Source: Candidatus Hebobacterum abditum
GTDB lineage: Bacteria > Armatimonadota > Hebobacteria > Hebobacterales > Hebobacteraceae
Direction: 5' to 3'
Assembly: GCA_029821875.1 (NCBI GenBank)
Contig: JALGXW010000008.1
Span: forward strand, 1 to 64,000
DNA length: 64,000 bases
This document shows positions 25,440-32,791 of the stretch, piece by piece. The notes beneath the pieces are model-generated. The model saw only the letters and a list, made by a program, of their open reading frames with translations, was not told the origin of the DNA and searched no databases. Position 1 is the first letter of the stretch, and the number at the start of each line of letters is the position of its first letter. The translations under genes were made by a program, and so were the position numbers.

Positions 25440-26210
25440 CTAGAGGAGCTTCTTCCCGAACAAGCGGCCCTGGTCTTGGTCGTACTTGCCGCCCAAGATC
25501 GCGACAATGCGCTGTGCGAAAGGCGGCAACTTCTTCGTCCTTAGGTCGTTCTCAAGCAATATCTCATTTCTGCTGGGGTGTGCCACCAGGTCTGCAAGCT
25601 GCAGTCCGGCTATGTTGTGTGCCTTAGGCCTTACCTTGAGTTGACGACTGGTGAGTACCTTCTGGAGGAGTTCGGGTCCGATGAAGTTTGTACCCCTGTG
25701 CCATATGCGATGGAAGGCATTCTTGAGTCGCATATCCTCCTTGCCGCCCCGCGACTCGGCCATCACGTCGCCAACGCTGTGTGTTCTGTTCAGGAAGAGG
25801 CAGAAGCGCTCGAGTAGCACCGTGAGGCAGTAGTGGTACGGATCGTACCTCCAGACTGTGTATGTCTCCTTGTGTCTCTTCTTGTCGATGCACACTGACA
25901 TCACCGTGTAGTCACACTCCTCCAGAAGAGCAAGCAGTGCCTCGTCGAACTCCGCGCGGATATCGGGATCGGCGAGACACTGAAAGGGCGGCCGTGCGTT
26001 CAACAGGTCCTTCCGATGGAACACGACATGATCATCTGGATGGGGGCGGAAGTATCGTTCCTTCAACGCCTCCATTCTTGGATGAAGCACGCTCCGCACG
26101 TATTCCAGGTCGAGGACGACTCCAGTCAGGCTGAGGAAGCGATGGTTGGGGTCGTCGGAGCTCTCAAGATCGGGGTTCCCGACCTCGTCGATGTAGATCC
26201 GGCACTTCAT
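25440..26210 (-). CDS. DUF3800 domain protein
   Basis: 256 residues. The N terminus MKCRIYIDEVGNPD matches the DUF3800 opening (YIDExG), which in this family resembles an RNase H-like strand with its first acidic residue. Further acidic residues fall in CIDKKRHKE and in GLQLADLVAHPSRNE near the C terminus. DUF3800 proteins are suspected nucleases associated with mobile or defence loci; no activity is proved. By eye, GC content is clearly lower than in flanking genes, which suggests transfer. Start ATG 26210 marks where homology begins; the open frame further upstream shadows pyrG. A small structured RNA ends next to its stop codon. Confidence 0.85.
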   Translation of the reverse strand: MKCRIYIDEVGNPDLESSDDPNHRFLSLTGVVLDLEYVRSVLHPRMEALKERYFRPHPDDHVVFHRKDLLNARPPFQCLADPDIRAEFDEALLALLEECDYTVMSVCIDKKRHKETYTVWRYDPYHYCLTVLLERFCLFLNRTHSVGDVMAESRGGKEDMRLKNAFHRIWHRGTNFIGPELLQKVLTSRQLKVRPKAHNIAGLQLADLVAHPSRNEILLENDLRTKKLPPFAQRIVAILGGKYDQDQGRLFGKKLL

Positions 26211-26275
26211 GGCTATCTGGCGATGAGGGTCCGCCGAATCCAAACGCGGTCTCCTGACGCCTGCTTCTGGTCCTG

Positions 26276-27880
26276 TTACTTCTTCCCTGCGTACTTCACC
26301 GCGGCTTTCACGAACTCCCGGAACAGCGGGTGGGCGCGGTTGGGGCGGGATTTGAACTCGGGGTGGAACTGGCTGCCGAGGAAGAAGGGATGGTCGGGCA
26401 GCTCGACCAGCTCGACCAGGTTGCCGTCCGGGCTGACGCCCGCCGTGACCAGCCCTTTGTCCTCCAGCTCGGAGCGGAACTCGTTGTTCACCTCGAAGCG
26501 GTGGCGATGGCGCTCGTCGGCGCGGGCGGAGCCGTAGACCTTGCGGGCCATCGTGCCCGGCATGATCCGCATGGGATAGGCGCCCAGACGCTGGGTCGCG
26601 CCCTTGTCGGTCACACCCTCCTGCTCGGGAAGCAGGTCGAGCACGGGGTGCTTGGTCTTCGAGTCGAACTCGGCGCTGTTCGCGTCCTTCCATCCGCAGA
26701 TGTGGCGGGCGAACTCGATCACGGCGCACTGCATCCCGAGGCAGAGCCCCAGGAACGGGATCTTGTTCTCGCGGACGTGCTTGATGGCCTGGATCTTCCC
26801 CTCCACCCCGCGGTCGCCATAGCCGCCCGGAACGACGATGCCGTGCACGCCTTCGAGCAGCTTCTTGGCACCATGCTCTTCTATCTCCTCGGAGTCGACC
26901 CGCGTGATCTCCACCGCGGCCTGGTTCGCGATGCCGCCGTGCTTGATCGCCTCGACGACACTGATGTAGGCGTCCTGCAGTGCCATGTACTTGCCGACCA
27001 TGGCGACGGTGACGGAGCGCTTCGGCTTGCTGATCGCCTTGACCACCTTCTCCCATTCGGCGTGGTTGGGCTTGCCGTCGAGGCCGAGGCGCTTGGCGAC
27101 GAGGCTGCCGAAGCCCTGCTTCATGAAGATGAGGGGAAGCCCGTAGATCGACTCCGTATCCAGACCCTCGATGACGGCCTCGGGCGCGACATCGCAGAAC
27201 AGGCTCAGCTTCTCCCTCATCTCCTTCGACAGCGGCCGGCGGGAACGGCAGAGCAAGATATCGGGCTGGATGCCGATGTTGCGCAGCTCCCTCACGCTGT
27301 GCTGGGTCGGCTTGGTCTTGCTCTCGCCGGAAGGTCCGACATAGGGGATGAGGGTCACGTGGATGAAGAGGCTGTTCTCCGCGCCCAGCTCGCGGCGCAT
27401 CTGCCGGATGGCCTCCAGGAACGGCTGCCCCTCGATGTCGCCGACCGTGCCTCCGATCTCGATGATGGCGATGTCGGCCGCGTCCTGCTTGGCGATGGCC
27501 CGGATCTGTGACTTGATGTGGTCTGTCAGATGAGGGATGACCTGGACGGTCTGGCCGAGATACTCGCCGGCCCGCTCCTTGCGGATCACCGCGCCGTAGA
27601 CCTGCCCGCTCGTCACATTGCTGAGTTGGGTGAGGTTGATATCGACGAACCGCTCGTAATGCCCGAGGTCGAGGTCGCTCTCCGCGCCGTCGTCGGTGAC
27701 GAAGACCTCGCCGTGTTGGAAGGGGCTCATCGTCCCGGCGTCCACGTTCAGGTAGGGGTCGATCTTCTGGATCGTCACCTTCAGGCCCCGATCCTTCAGG
27801 AGGCGGCCCAGACAGGCGGTGGTGATGCCCTTGCCCACCGATGAGACGACGCCGCCCGTCACAAAGATGAACTTCGTCAT
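26276..27880 (-). CDS. pyrG: CTP synthase
   Basis: 534 residues, standard length. PyrG makes CTP from UTP, ATP and glutamine. The synthetase domain starts with [17 protein letters not shown] and has the [10 protein letters not shown] region. The class I glutamine amidotransferase domain has [27 protein letters not shown] with the nucleophile Cys, and [11 protein letters not shown] with the catalytic His. GGGGAAG lies about 6 nt before ATG 27880. It follows thiD by 80 nt in the same direction, so it may share the transcript that begins at 29.67 kb. Confidence 0.97.
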   Translation of the reverse strand: MTKFIFVTGGVVSSVGKGITTACLGRLLKDRGLKVTIQKIDPYLNVDAGTMSPFQHGEVFVTDDGAESDLDLGHYERFVDINLTQLSNVTSGQVYGAVIRKERAGEYLGQTVQVIPHLTDHIKSQIRAIAKQDAADIAIIEIGGTVGDIEGQPFLEAIRQMRRELGAENSLFIHVTLIPYVGPSGESKTKPTQHSVRELRNIGIQPDILLCRSRRPLSKEMREKLSLFCDVAPEAVIEGLDTESIYGLPLIFMKQGFGSLVAKRLGLDGKPNHAEWEKVVKAISKPKRSVTVAMVGKYMALQDAYISVVEAIKHGGIANQAAVEITRVDSEEIEEHGAKKLLEGVHGIVVPGGYGDRGVEGKIQAIKHVRENKIPFLGLCLGMQCAVIEFARHICGWKDANSAEFDSKTKHPVLDLLPEQEGVTDKGATQRLGAYPMRIMPGTMARKVYGSARADERHRHRFEVNNEFRSELEDKGLVTAGVSPDGNLVELVELPDHPFFLGSQFHPEFKSRPNRAHPLFREFVKAAVKYAGKK

Positions 27881-27960
27881 GAGTGCTTCCCCTGGTCTGC
27901 GACCCGTGCCGTCATGGTTGCTCTCCCTCGCCTGCGTTGTGTTGCTGCGTCTGAGTTGTC

Positions 27961-28746
27961 TTACTGTGGGTGTAGTACGAGCGCTCCCTTCCCAAGCGCG
28001 AGCGCGTTTTCGATCAGTCCCTGGAGAAATGACCTGGCCTCGCGAACTGCATCGGGAATTGAGCGGCCGCGCGCCAGGTGGGCCGTGATGGCGGCCGAGA
28101 GCGCACAGCCGGTTCCGTGGAAAGGTCCGCCGGGGATTCGGGGTGACGTCAGGGCCTGCTTGCCATCCGGACCTAGGAGCAGGTCTACGACCTCCGGCCC
28201 GCCGAGATGCCCGCCCTTGATAAGCACCCAGGTGCACCCCAAGTCCCGCAGCTTCGCCGCGGCCGCGGGAAGGTGCTCTTCGGAGGCGATTCTCAGGCCG
28301 GTCAGCGCTTCCGCCTCGGGGATGTTCGGCGTGACGATCGCCGCCGCGGGCACAAGCTCATCCCGAACCGCCGCGATGCCGGCCTCCGAGAGAAGATGGG
28401 TGCCGTCCTTCGCCACAACCACCGGGTCGACCACCAACGGCAGGGACGATCCCTGCCCCGTCGCCTCGACCACCGCGCGGACGACGACCTCCGAGGAGAG
28501 CATGCCGGTCTTCGCGGCCTTCACCGGCAGGTCAGCCAAGACGGCCTCGATCTGTGACCTGACGAACTCCGCCGGGGTCTCGCAGGCGGCCTGCACACCA
28601 GCGGTGTTCTGCGCCGTGAGGGCGGTGATCGCGCAGGCCCCGAAGACCCCCAGCGCGGAGAAGACCTTCAGGTCCATCTGGATGCCGGCGCCCCCGCCGG
28701 AGTCGGAGCCGGCAATGGTCAGCGCGACAGGAGGTGGTGTCCTCAT
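27961..28746 (-). CDS. thiD: hydroxymethylpyrimidine/phosphomethylpyrimidine kinase
   Basis: 261 residues of the ribokinase fold. ThiD phosphorylates HMP and HMP-phosphate to the pyrimidine diphosphate used in thiamine synthesis. ALTIAGSDSGGGAGIQMDLKVF is the family N terminus, GMLSSEVVV and VVDPVVVAKDG the middle, and GPFHGTGCALSAAITAHLA the anion hole with the catalytic Asp position replaced by the usual GTGC motif. The start overlaps the HAD phosphatase stop (ATGA, 28743-28746). Confidence 0.95.
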   Translation of the reverse strand: MRTPPPVALTIAGSDSGGGAGIQMDLKVFSALGVFGACAITALTAQNTAGVQAACETPAEFVRSQIEAVLADLPVKAAKTGMLSSEVVVRAVVEATGQGSSLPLVVDPVVVAKDGTHLLSEAGIAAVRDELVPAAAIVTPNIPEAEALTGLRIASEEHLPAAAAKLRDLGCTWVLIKGGHLGGPEVVDLLLGPDGKQALTSPRIPGGPFHGTGCALSAAITAHLARGRSIPDAVREARSFLQGLIENALALGKGALVLHPQ

Positions 28747-29579
28747 GTCGGCCTCTCGCTCGGGGGAATGCGGCCCTGAAGGACGTCGGGAACCTGCTCC
28801 ATGCTATCGACCACCCAATGCGGCCGGCTGGCGGCCGGCAGGGCCTGGGCCTCCTCGGCCGTGCTGATGCCAGTCAGCACCAGACACGTCAGCAGCCCCG
28901 CCCGCCGGCCCATCTCGATGTCGGTCTCCAACCGGTCGCCGACCATGAGCGCCTCTTCGGGCCGCACGCCGGCCTGGTGGCAGATCAGGCGGCCGGCTTC
29001 GGGCGATGGCTTGCCGATGACGAGCGGCTCCCTCTCAGCCGCGGTAGCGACCGCGGCGACGATGCTGCCGCCGCCCGGGATTACATTGTCCTCGACCGGA
29101 TAGGTCGCGTCTCGATTGGTGGCGATGAACTTCGCCCCGGCCCGGATCGCCTGCTGGGCCTCGTGCAGCTTGCGATAGGTGAACTTCCGGTCCATGCCGA
29201 CCACCACATGGTCGATGGGGCGCTTGCCCCGGCGGCGCACGACTCGGACTCCGACGCGCCGGAGCTCCTGGGGCAGCCCCTCCTCGCCCACCACCAGCAC
29301 GGTCGCGGGGAGCAGTCCGTTGTCCGCGAAGTAGCGCGCGGTGAGAGAGGCCGATGTTACTATGTGATTGACGTCGGTGGCCACGCCGTAGCCGGCCAGC
29401 AGCTCGACGTAGCTCTCCCGCGTCTTGGTGGAGTTGTTGGTGAAGTAGTAGACCTGGTAGTCGTGCGCGGCCAGCCATTTCGTCACGTCGCTGGCGCCTG
29501 GGAGGGGGGTATGCCCTCGGTAGATCACTCCGTCGAGGTCGAGGATGACGACCCTGATCTGCTCTGCACGTGCTGTCAT
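28743..29579 (-). CDS. HAD-IIA family phosphatase (NagD/PGP-like)
   Basis: 278 residues. VVILDLDGVIYRG is HAD motif I with the Asp nucleophile and the general acid. YYFTNNSTKTRESY is motif II of the IIA subclass, a C2 cap lies in the middle, IGKPSPEAGR is motif III and MVGDRLETDIEMGRRAG is motif IV. Such enzymes dephosphorylate phosphoglycolate, glycerol phosphate, nucleotides or pyridoxal phosphate. The substrate here is unknown, but cotranscription with thiD suggests a phosphorylated metabolite near thiamine or nucleotide pathways. A candidate fluoride riboswitch lies in its leader; HAD phosphatases are inhibited by fluoride complexes. Start ATG 29579. Confidence 0.92.
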   Translation of the reverse strand: MTARAEQIRVVILDLDGVIYRGHTPLPGASDVTKWLAAHDYQVYYFTNNSTKTRESYVELLAGYGVATDVNHIVTSASLTARYFADNGLLPATVLVVGEEGLPQELRRVGVRVVRRRGKRPIDHVVVGMDRKFTYRKLHEAQQAIRAGAKFIATNRDATYPVEDNVIPGGGSIVAAVATAAEREPLVIGKPSPEAGRLICHQAGVRPEEALMVGDRLETDIEMGRRAGLLTCLVLTGISTAEEAQALPAASRPHWVVDSMEQVPDVLQGRIPPSERPT

Positions 29580-29602
29580 CGAGTGCTGGCCACGCTGCTC
29601 CC

Positions 29603-29670
29603 AGGGCAGGCCATCAGCGGGGAAAAGCAAGCGCCCGCCCGAGCACCGGGCGGGCCTCATCAACCGGCCC
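29603..29670 (-). ncRNA. candidate fluoride riboswitch (crcB motif)
   Basis: In the leader of the HAD gene, minus-strand GATGAGGCCCGCCC and GCTGATGGCCT repeat the two conserved blocks of the Thermotoga petrophila fluoride aptamer as I recall it. P1 can form from CCGGTTG and CGCCCGG with one U-C mismatch. P2 is GCGGG with CCCGC (loop of 12). The loop AGGCC can pair with the 3' GGCCT as the family pseudoknot. The GAUG and UGAUG nucleotides that position the metal ions holding fluoride are present. Against it, the linker before P2 is 7 nt and lacks the usual A-rich sequence. A promoter sits directly upstream. Confidence 0.58.
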
Positions 29671-29674
29671 CGCT

Positions 29675-29704
29675 ACTCTATCACGCCCTCGGCCGCGATG
29701 TCAA
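29675..29704 (-). promoter_or_regulatory. sigma-70 promoter of the HAD-thiD(-pyrG) unit
   Basis: Minus-strand TTGACA (29704-29699), 18-nt spacer, TAGAGT (29680-29675). The predicted start, near 29669, coincides with the 5' edge of the candidate riboswitch. Confidence 0.65.
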
Positions 29705-29770
29705 GGATGGGTTGCCGGGCGGGACCGGGGAGGGCGTCGGGCCTGGCCTGTCGAGGGTCAGATTTGCCCG

Positions 29771-29798
29771 TAACTTTCGGCGGTTCCGCGGCGTCTAA
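29771..29798 (+). promoter_or_regulatory. ECF sigma-type autoregulatory promoter
   Basis: TAACTT (29771-29776), 17 nt, TCTAA (29794-29798). The -10 element overlaps the first ATG of the sigma gene, so a transcript from here would start near 29805, after that ATG. The architecture matches three other sites in the window. Confidence 0.65.
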
Positions 29799-30388
29799 TG
29801 GTTCAGAGGAGGGAGACAATTCGAAGTGCCGCGGCGGAGTCGAGCCTGTTGAGCGAGAGCGATCTCGGCACACAGGCGCGGGAGGCGGTGCCCGTGCTCG
29901 TCGGCCGTGCGCGGCGGGGCGATGTCGAGGCTTTCGATGAGCTGTATCGCTTGCACAGAGACAAGGTCTATGCGCTCTGCCTCAACCTCTGTAGGAACAG
30001 GGAGCAGGCCGAGGACCTCCTCCAAGAGACCTTCGTGCGTGCCTGGCGCGGCCTGCGGAAGTTCCGCGGCGCCTCTCAGTTCAGCACCTGGCTCCACCGG
30101 ATCGCCGTCAACGTCTGCCGGGACGCGGCGCGGCGGCGAAATCCCCAGATGGAACTGCTCACCAGCGCCGAGCCGGACGAGGAGACCGTCGACCGCGTCC
30201 GGGCGGCCCTCGGCCGCCTGCGAACACAGCACCGCGTCGTCCTCGTGCTGCGATACACCCTCTCTCTGTCCTACCAGGAGATTGCAGAGACGCTGAACTG
30301 GTCGCTGTCCAAGGTGAAGGTGACCCTCTACCGGGCGAAGGCGGCCTTCAAGACTGCATACTGCGAAGTCGACGGGATTGAGCAATGA
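29798..30388 (+). CDS. ECF-family RNA polymerase sigma factor
   Basis: 196 residues from ATG 29798. Region 2 is clear (DVEAFDELYRLHRDKVYALC, then AEDLLQETFVRAWRGLRKF, then FSTWLHRIAVNVCRD), and region 4 is a helix-turn-helix (LSLSYQEIAETLNWSLSKVKVTLYRAK). The first 35 residues are poorly conserved. An ECF promoter overlaps the ATG and a strong Shine-Dalgarno (AGGAGGGAG) lies at 29807-29815, so real translation from that transcript may begin later: at ATT 29819 or TTG 29849, in the same frame. The anti-sigma gene overlaps its stop (ATGA), the usual sigma/anti-sigma pairing. Confidence 0.93.
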   Translation: MVQRRETIRSAAAESSLLSESDLGTQAREAVPVLVGRARRGDVEAFDELYRLHRDKVYALCLNLCRNREQAEDLLQETFVRAWRGLRKFRGASQFSTWLHRIAVNVCRDAARRRNPQMELLTSAEPDEETVDRVRAALGRLRTQHRVVLVLRYTLSLSYQEIAETLNWSLSKVKVTLYRAKAAFKTAYCEVDGIEQ

Positions 30389-31200
30389 ACTGTCTGCAAG
30401 TGAGAGCACGACTGGCCGCGTACGTGAGCGGCGACCTGTCTGCGGGTGACGCGGCGGCCATCGGGGACCACCTCGAGGGCTGCACGTTCTGCAGGTCGGA
30501 GGCGGCCGCTTTCGGCCGCTGCGAGCAGGCGCTTGGCGTGCTCAGCGCGGTGGAGGAGGCCCCCGATCTCAGTGAGGACTTGAGACGGCGGATCGCGACG
30601 CCTCTCCCCTGGCGGCCGCGCTGGGGCGTGGCCGCGGCCGTCGCGGGCGTGGCCCTCGCGGTGACGGCTATCGCCATGGTGTTGGCGGGCCCACAGAAGG
30701 CGCCCGCGCCGAGCGTGCCAATTGTCCGCGAGAACGTAACCCGGCAGCCGGTTGTCTCGATGCCACAGGCCCCCGACGTTACGGTGGCGATCCCCGCGGA
30801 GACATCGGTCTCGCCCCACTCGCCGCCGGTGATCGTGAGCGCGCCGCGCCCAGTGCCGGCCGAGGTGGTGCTCGAGCAGGCCACCATACCGGCAGTCGTC
30901 TCCGTCCCTGGCCAGGGGCAGCCGGCCGGATTGGCGGAAGTAGGGGCAATCGAAGCAGGCCCGGTAATGGCTTCGCTCACGACTCAGCCCGAGCGGGCCG
31001 GCGGGGTGGTCCTCCTGCTGGGAAGGCCGAAGCCAGCACAGCATGCTTCGAGCTGCTACCTCGAAGTCTCGCTGCCAAACGGCGCACGGTCGGTATTCGA
31101 GAGGACTGCGAAGCTGGAACCGGCGGGCGCGCCGCGGGTGATCAAGATCTCATATGAAGAGATAGCGCCGGAGCGTCCGGCGGCGGAGCAAGGAGGTTAG
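30385..31200 (+). CDS. anti-sigma factor with N-terminal zinc finger (zf-HC2)
   Basis: 271 residues. The N-terminal zinc-binding anti-sigma domain has Cys3 and the signature HLEGCTFC (H-x3-C-x2-C, about residues 29-36). A single membrane helix at about 76-100 (GVAAAVAGVALAVTAIAMVLAG) separates it from a Pro/Val-rich extracytoplasmic region of about 170 residues. Such proteins hold the sigma factor at the membrane until an outside signal releases it. The start overlaps the sigma stop by 4 nt and the following gene starts 3 nt after its stop, so the genes form one operon. Confidence 0.88.
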   Translation: MNCLQVRARLAAYVSGDLSAGDAAAIGDHLEGCTFCRSEAAAFGRCEQALGVLSAVEEAPDLSEDLRRRIATPLPWRPRWGVAAAVAGVALAVTAIAMVLAGPQKAPAPSVPIVRENVTRQPVVSMPQAPDVTVAIPAETSVSPHSPPVIVSAPRPVPAEVVLEQATIPAVVSVPGQGQPAGLAEVGAIEAGPVMASLTTQPERAGGVVLLLGRPKPAQHASSCYLEVSLPNGARSVFERTAKLEPAGAPRVIKISYEEIAPERPAAEQGG

Positions 31201-31202
31201 GA

Positions 31203-31760
31203 ATGGGAGCGCGAATATGGTGCGTGCTTGCGGTACTGGTTCTCGCGATGATAGGGGTGTCCGGCCTGTCGGCTGACACGGCCGCTGTTGAGACCGCCTC
31301 TGTTGACGAGGGGGACGCTGAGGATTCCGAGTGGAAGTTTCGTCTCTTCGTATTGCTGGCTCGCGTGGAGGGTACTGACGCGAGGCTGCGCGAAGTCAGG
31401 CGGGAGGCCGAAGAGGGCCGCGCGACCCAGGACGACGTCAAGGCAGCAGAGCGGGACTTCCGTAAGGCGATGGAAGCGCTGGAGCGAGCGTCAGAGGGGA
31501 CGACGCTCACCCAGGCCGACCTGGAGACCAGGAAGGCAGAGCTTCGCCTCCGATATGCAGAGCAGGCCCTCGCCGACGCGCTGGCCCGGGTCGATGCAGG
31601 GACGGCGGACGAGGGTGCAGTCAGGAGCGCGGAGCGGGAACTAGAGGAGGCGCGGCTGGCCCTCATGGAGACGCAACTCCGGGCTCAGGACGCAACTCCG
31701 GGCTCAGGAGTGGGAAAGCCAGAGGATCTCCCTCGATCTCCAGGATACGTGGCTCGATGA
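31203..31760 (+). CDS. secreted coiled-coil/secretin-N-domain protein, N-terminal part (split by duplication)
   Basis: 185 codons as it stands. Residues 1-24 are a signal peptide (ending VSGLSADT). Residues 50-160 are an Ala/Glu/Arg-rich coiled coil (for example VKAAERDFRKAMEALERA, then ADLETRKAELRLRYAEQALADAL). At 31671-31708 a 19-bp sequence is present twice in tandem, which shifts the frame. The last 20 codons (ending GYVAR) are out-of-frame sequence. With one copy removed, the frame runs straight into the next entry and yields one 500-residue protein. The intact gene would be the third member of the sigma/anti-sigma operon. Confidence 0.8.
   Translation: MGARIWCVLAVLVLAMIGVSGLSADTAAVETASVDEGDAEDSEWKFRLFVLLARVEGTDARLREVRREAEEGRATQDDVKAAERDFRKAMEALERASEGTTLTQADLETRKAELRLRYAEQALADALARVDAGTADEGAVRSAERELEEARLALMETQLRAQDATPGSGVGKPEDLPRSPGYVAR
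31671..31708 (+). repeat. 19-bp perfect tandem duplication
   Basis: The unit ACGCAACTCCGGGCTCAGG occurs at 31671-31689 and 31690-31708. Nineteen is not a multiple of three, so the second copy shifts the reading frame of the gene it lies in. Confidence 0.95.
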
Positions 31761-32724
31761 CGCCCTGCGCCTGATCTTTAGACGCACTCCATACTCGTAT
31801 GTGTTGAGCCCCGAGATCAGACGCCTCGACCTCGATCCTCTGACTATCCGCCTTAAGGAGGTCGATCTGCAGACGGCCGTACGGGTGATCTGCGACACCT
31901 ACGACCTGCTCTACAGGAAGGACGACCTCGTCTACTACTTCTTCCCCCGCTCCGACGTTGTCACAATCGGCGGGCGCACTGTGCCCGTGCTCGGCACGCT
32001 CGAAGTGCCCCCCGTGCCCCCCAGGCCGGGGCTCAGCTTCTCAAGTTCGCCCGGCATCGTGTCCCGCAGCACGATCATCAGAACTGACCCCTGGTCTACC
32101 GAAGTCCGCGACCATGACCTCGATCTCGCCCCGCGTCCCGAGGAGAGGCCCATCGATCTGCAGCTCGAGGACGCGCCCATCAGGGAGGCGATGGCGCAGC
32201 TCGGGAAGGCTGCTGAGATGGAGATCGTGGTGCACGAGGCTGTCCCGGAGGACATACGCATCACGGCCAAGGTCTACCGGGTGTCAGGACTTCGGCTGCT
32301 GACTGAGATCGTGGATCAGGCAGGACTGACTGTTGTGGAGGAGCGGCTCATAGAGGGGACCGACGAAGATGGCCATGTAACTCGAGTCCCCTATGGGCCC
32401 CGCGGGACGGTGCACAGCACGCCAGAACTCGCGGCGAGGAGGTCTATCAGTATCTTCCACGTGGTGCCCAAGCCGGAGATCAAGGTGTCCGGCACTGGCG
32501 TGGCAGGGACCTGGGAGACGAGCGACATCCAGCGGCGGCTCGACCGGCCCGACCTTGACTTGGTCCGGGAACTGGCCGCCGAGACGCGGGAGACCCGCGC
32601 GGTTCTTCGCCTCCGATCGTGCCCGGAGTGTGAGCAGCTCATCATGATGCCCAACTGGCAGTTCTGTCCCTACTGTGGGGAGGAGCTGCCGTGTGACGAG
32701 GAGGTCGGCGCGGAAGCCAGATAG
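31709..32724 (+). CDS. secretin/TonB N-domain protein with C-terminal zinc ribbon, C-terminal part (split by duplication)
   Basis: Frame continuing after the duplication. Translation gives ISLDLQDTWLDDALRLIF and TPYSYVLSPEI, a secretin/TonB short N-terminal (STN) domain. A second copy begins IDLQLEDAPIREAMAQLGK and ends near ITAKVYRVSGLRLLTEIV. The C terminus has a zinc ribbon (CPECEQLIMMPNWQFCPYC). STN domains sit in the periplasm in secretins and TonB transducers that feed signals to anti-sigma factors. As an independent gene it would have to start at GTG 31801, inside the STN domain, with no ribosome-binding site; I treat it as the 3' part of the split gene. Confidence 0.78.
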
Positions 32725-32753
32725 GCTGGGGACTCCCTTGCGTCCCCGTAGCA

Positions 32754-32784
32754 GCGGGCGGCCCCGCATCGGGGGGCCGCCCGC
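32754..32784. terminator. bidirectional hairpin between convergent genes
   Basis: A 12-bp GC stem (32754-32765 with 32773-32784) and 7-nt loop between the ECF operon and the convergent propeller gene. No T run on either side. Confidence 0.6.
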
Positions 32785-32791
32785 AGGTGTA

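Noticed and set aside
31801-32724. Independent gene starting at GTG 31801
   Set aside because: It would begin inside an STN domain without a ribosome-binding site; removing one 19-bp copy fuses it to the preceding frame.
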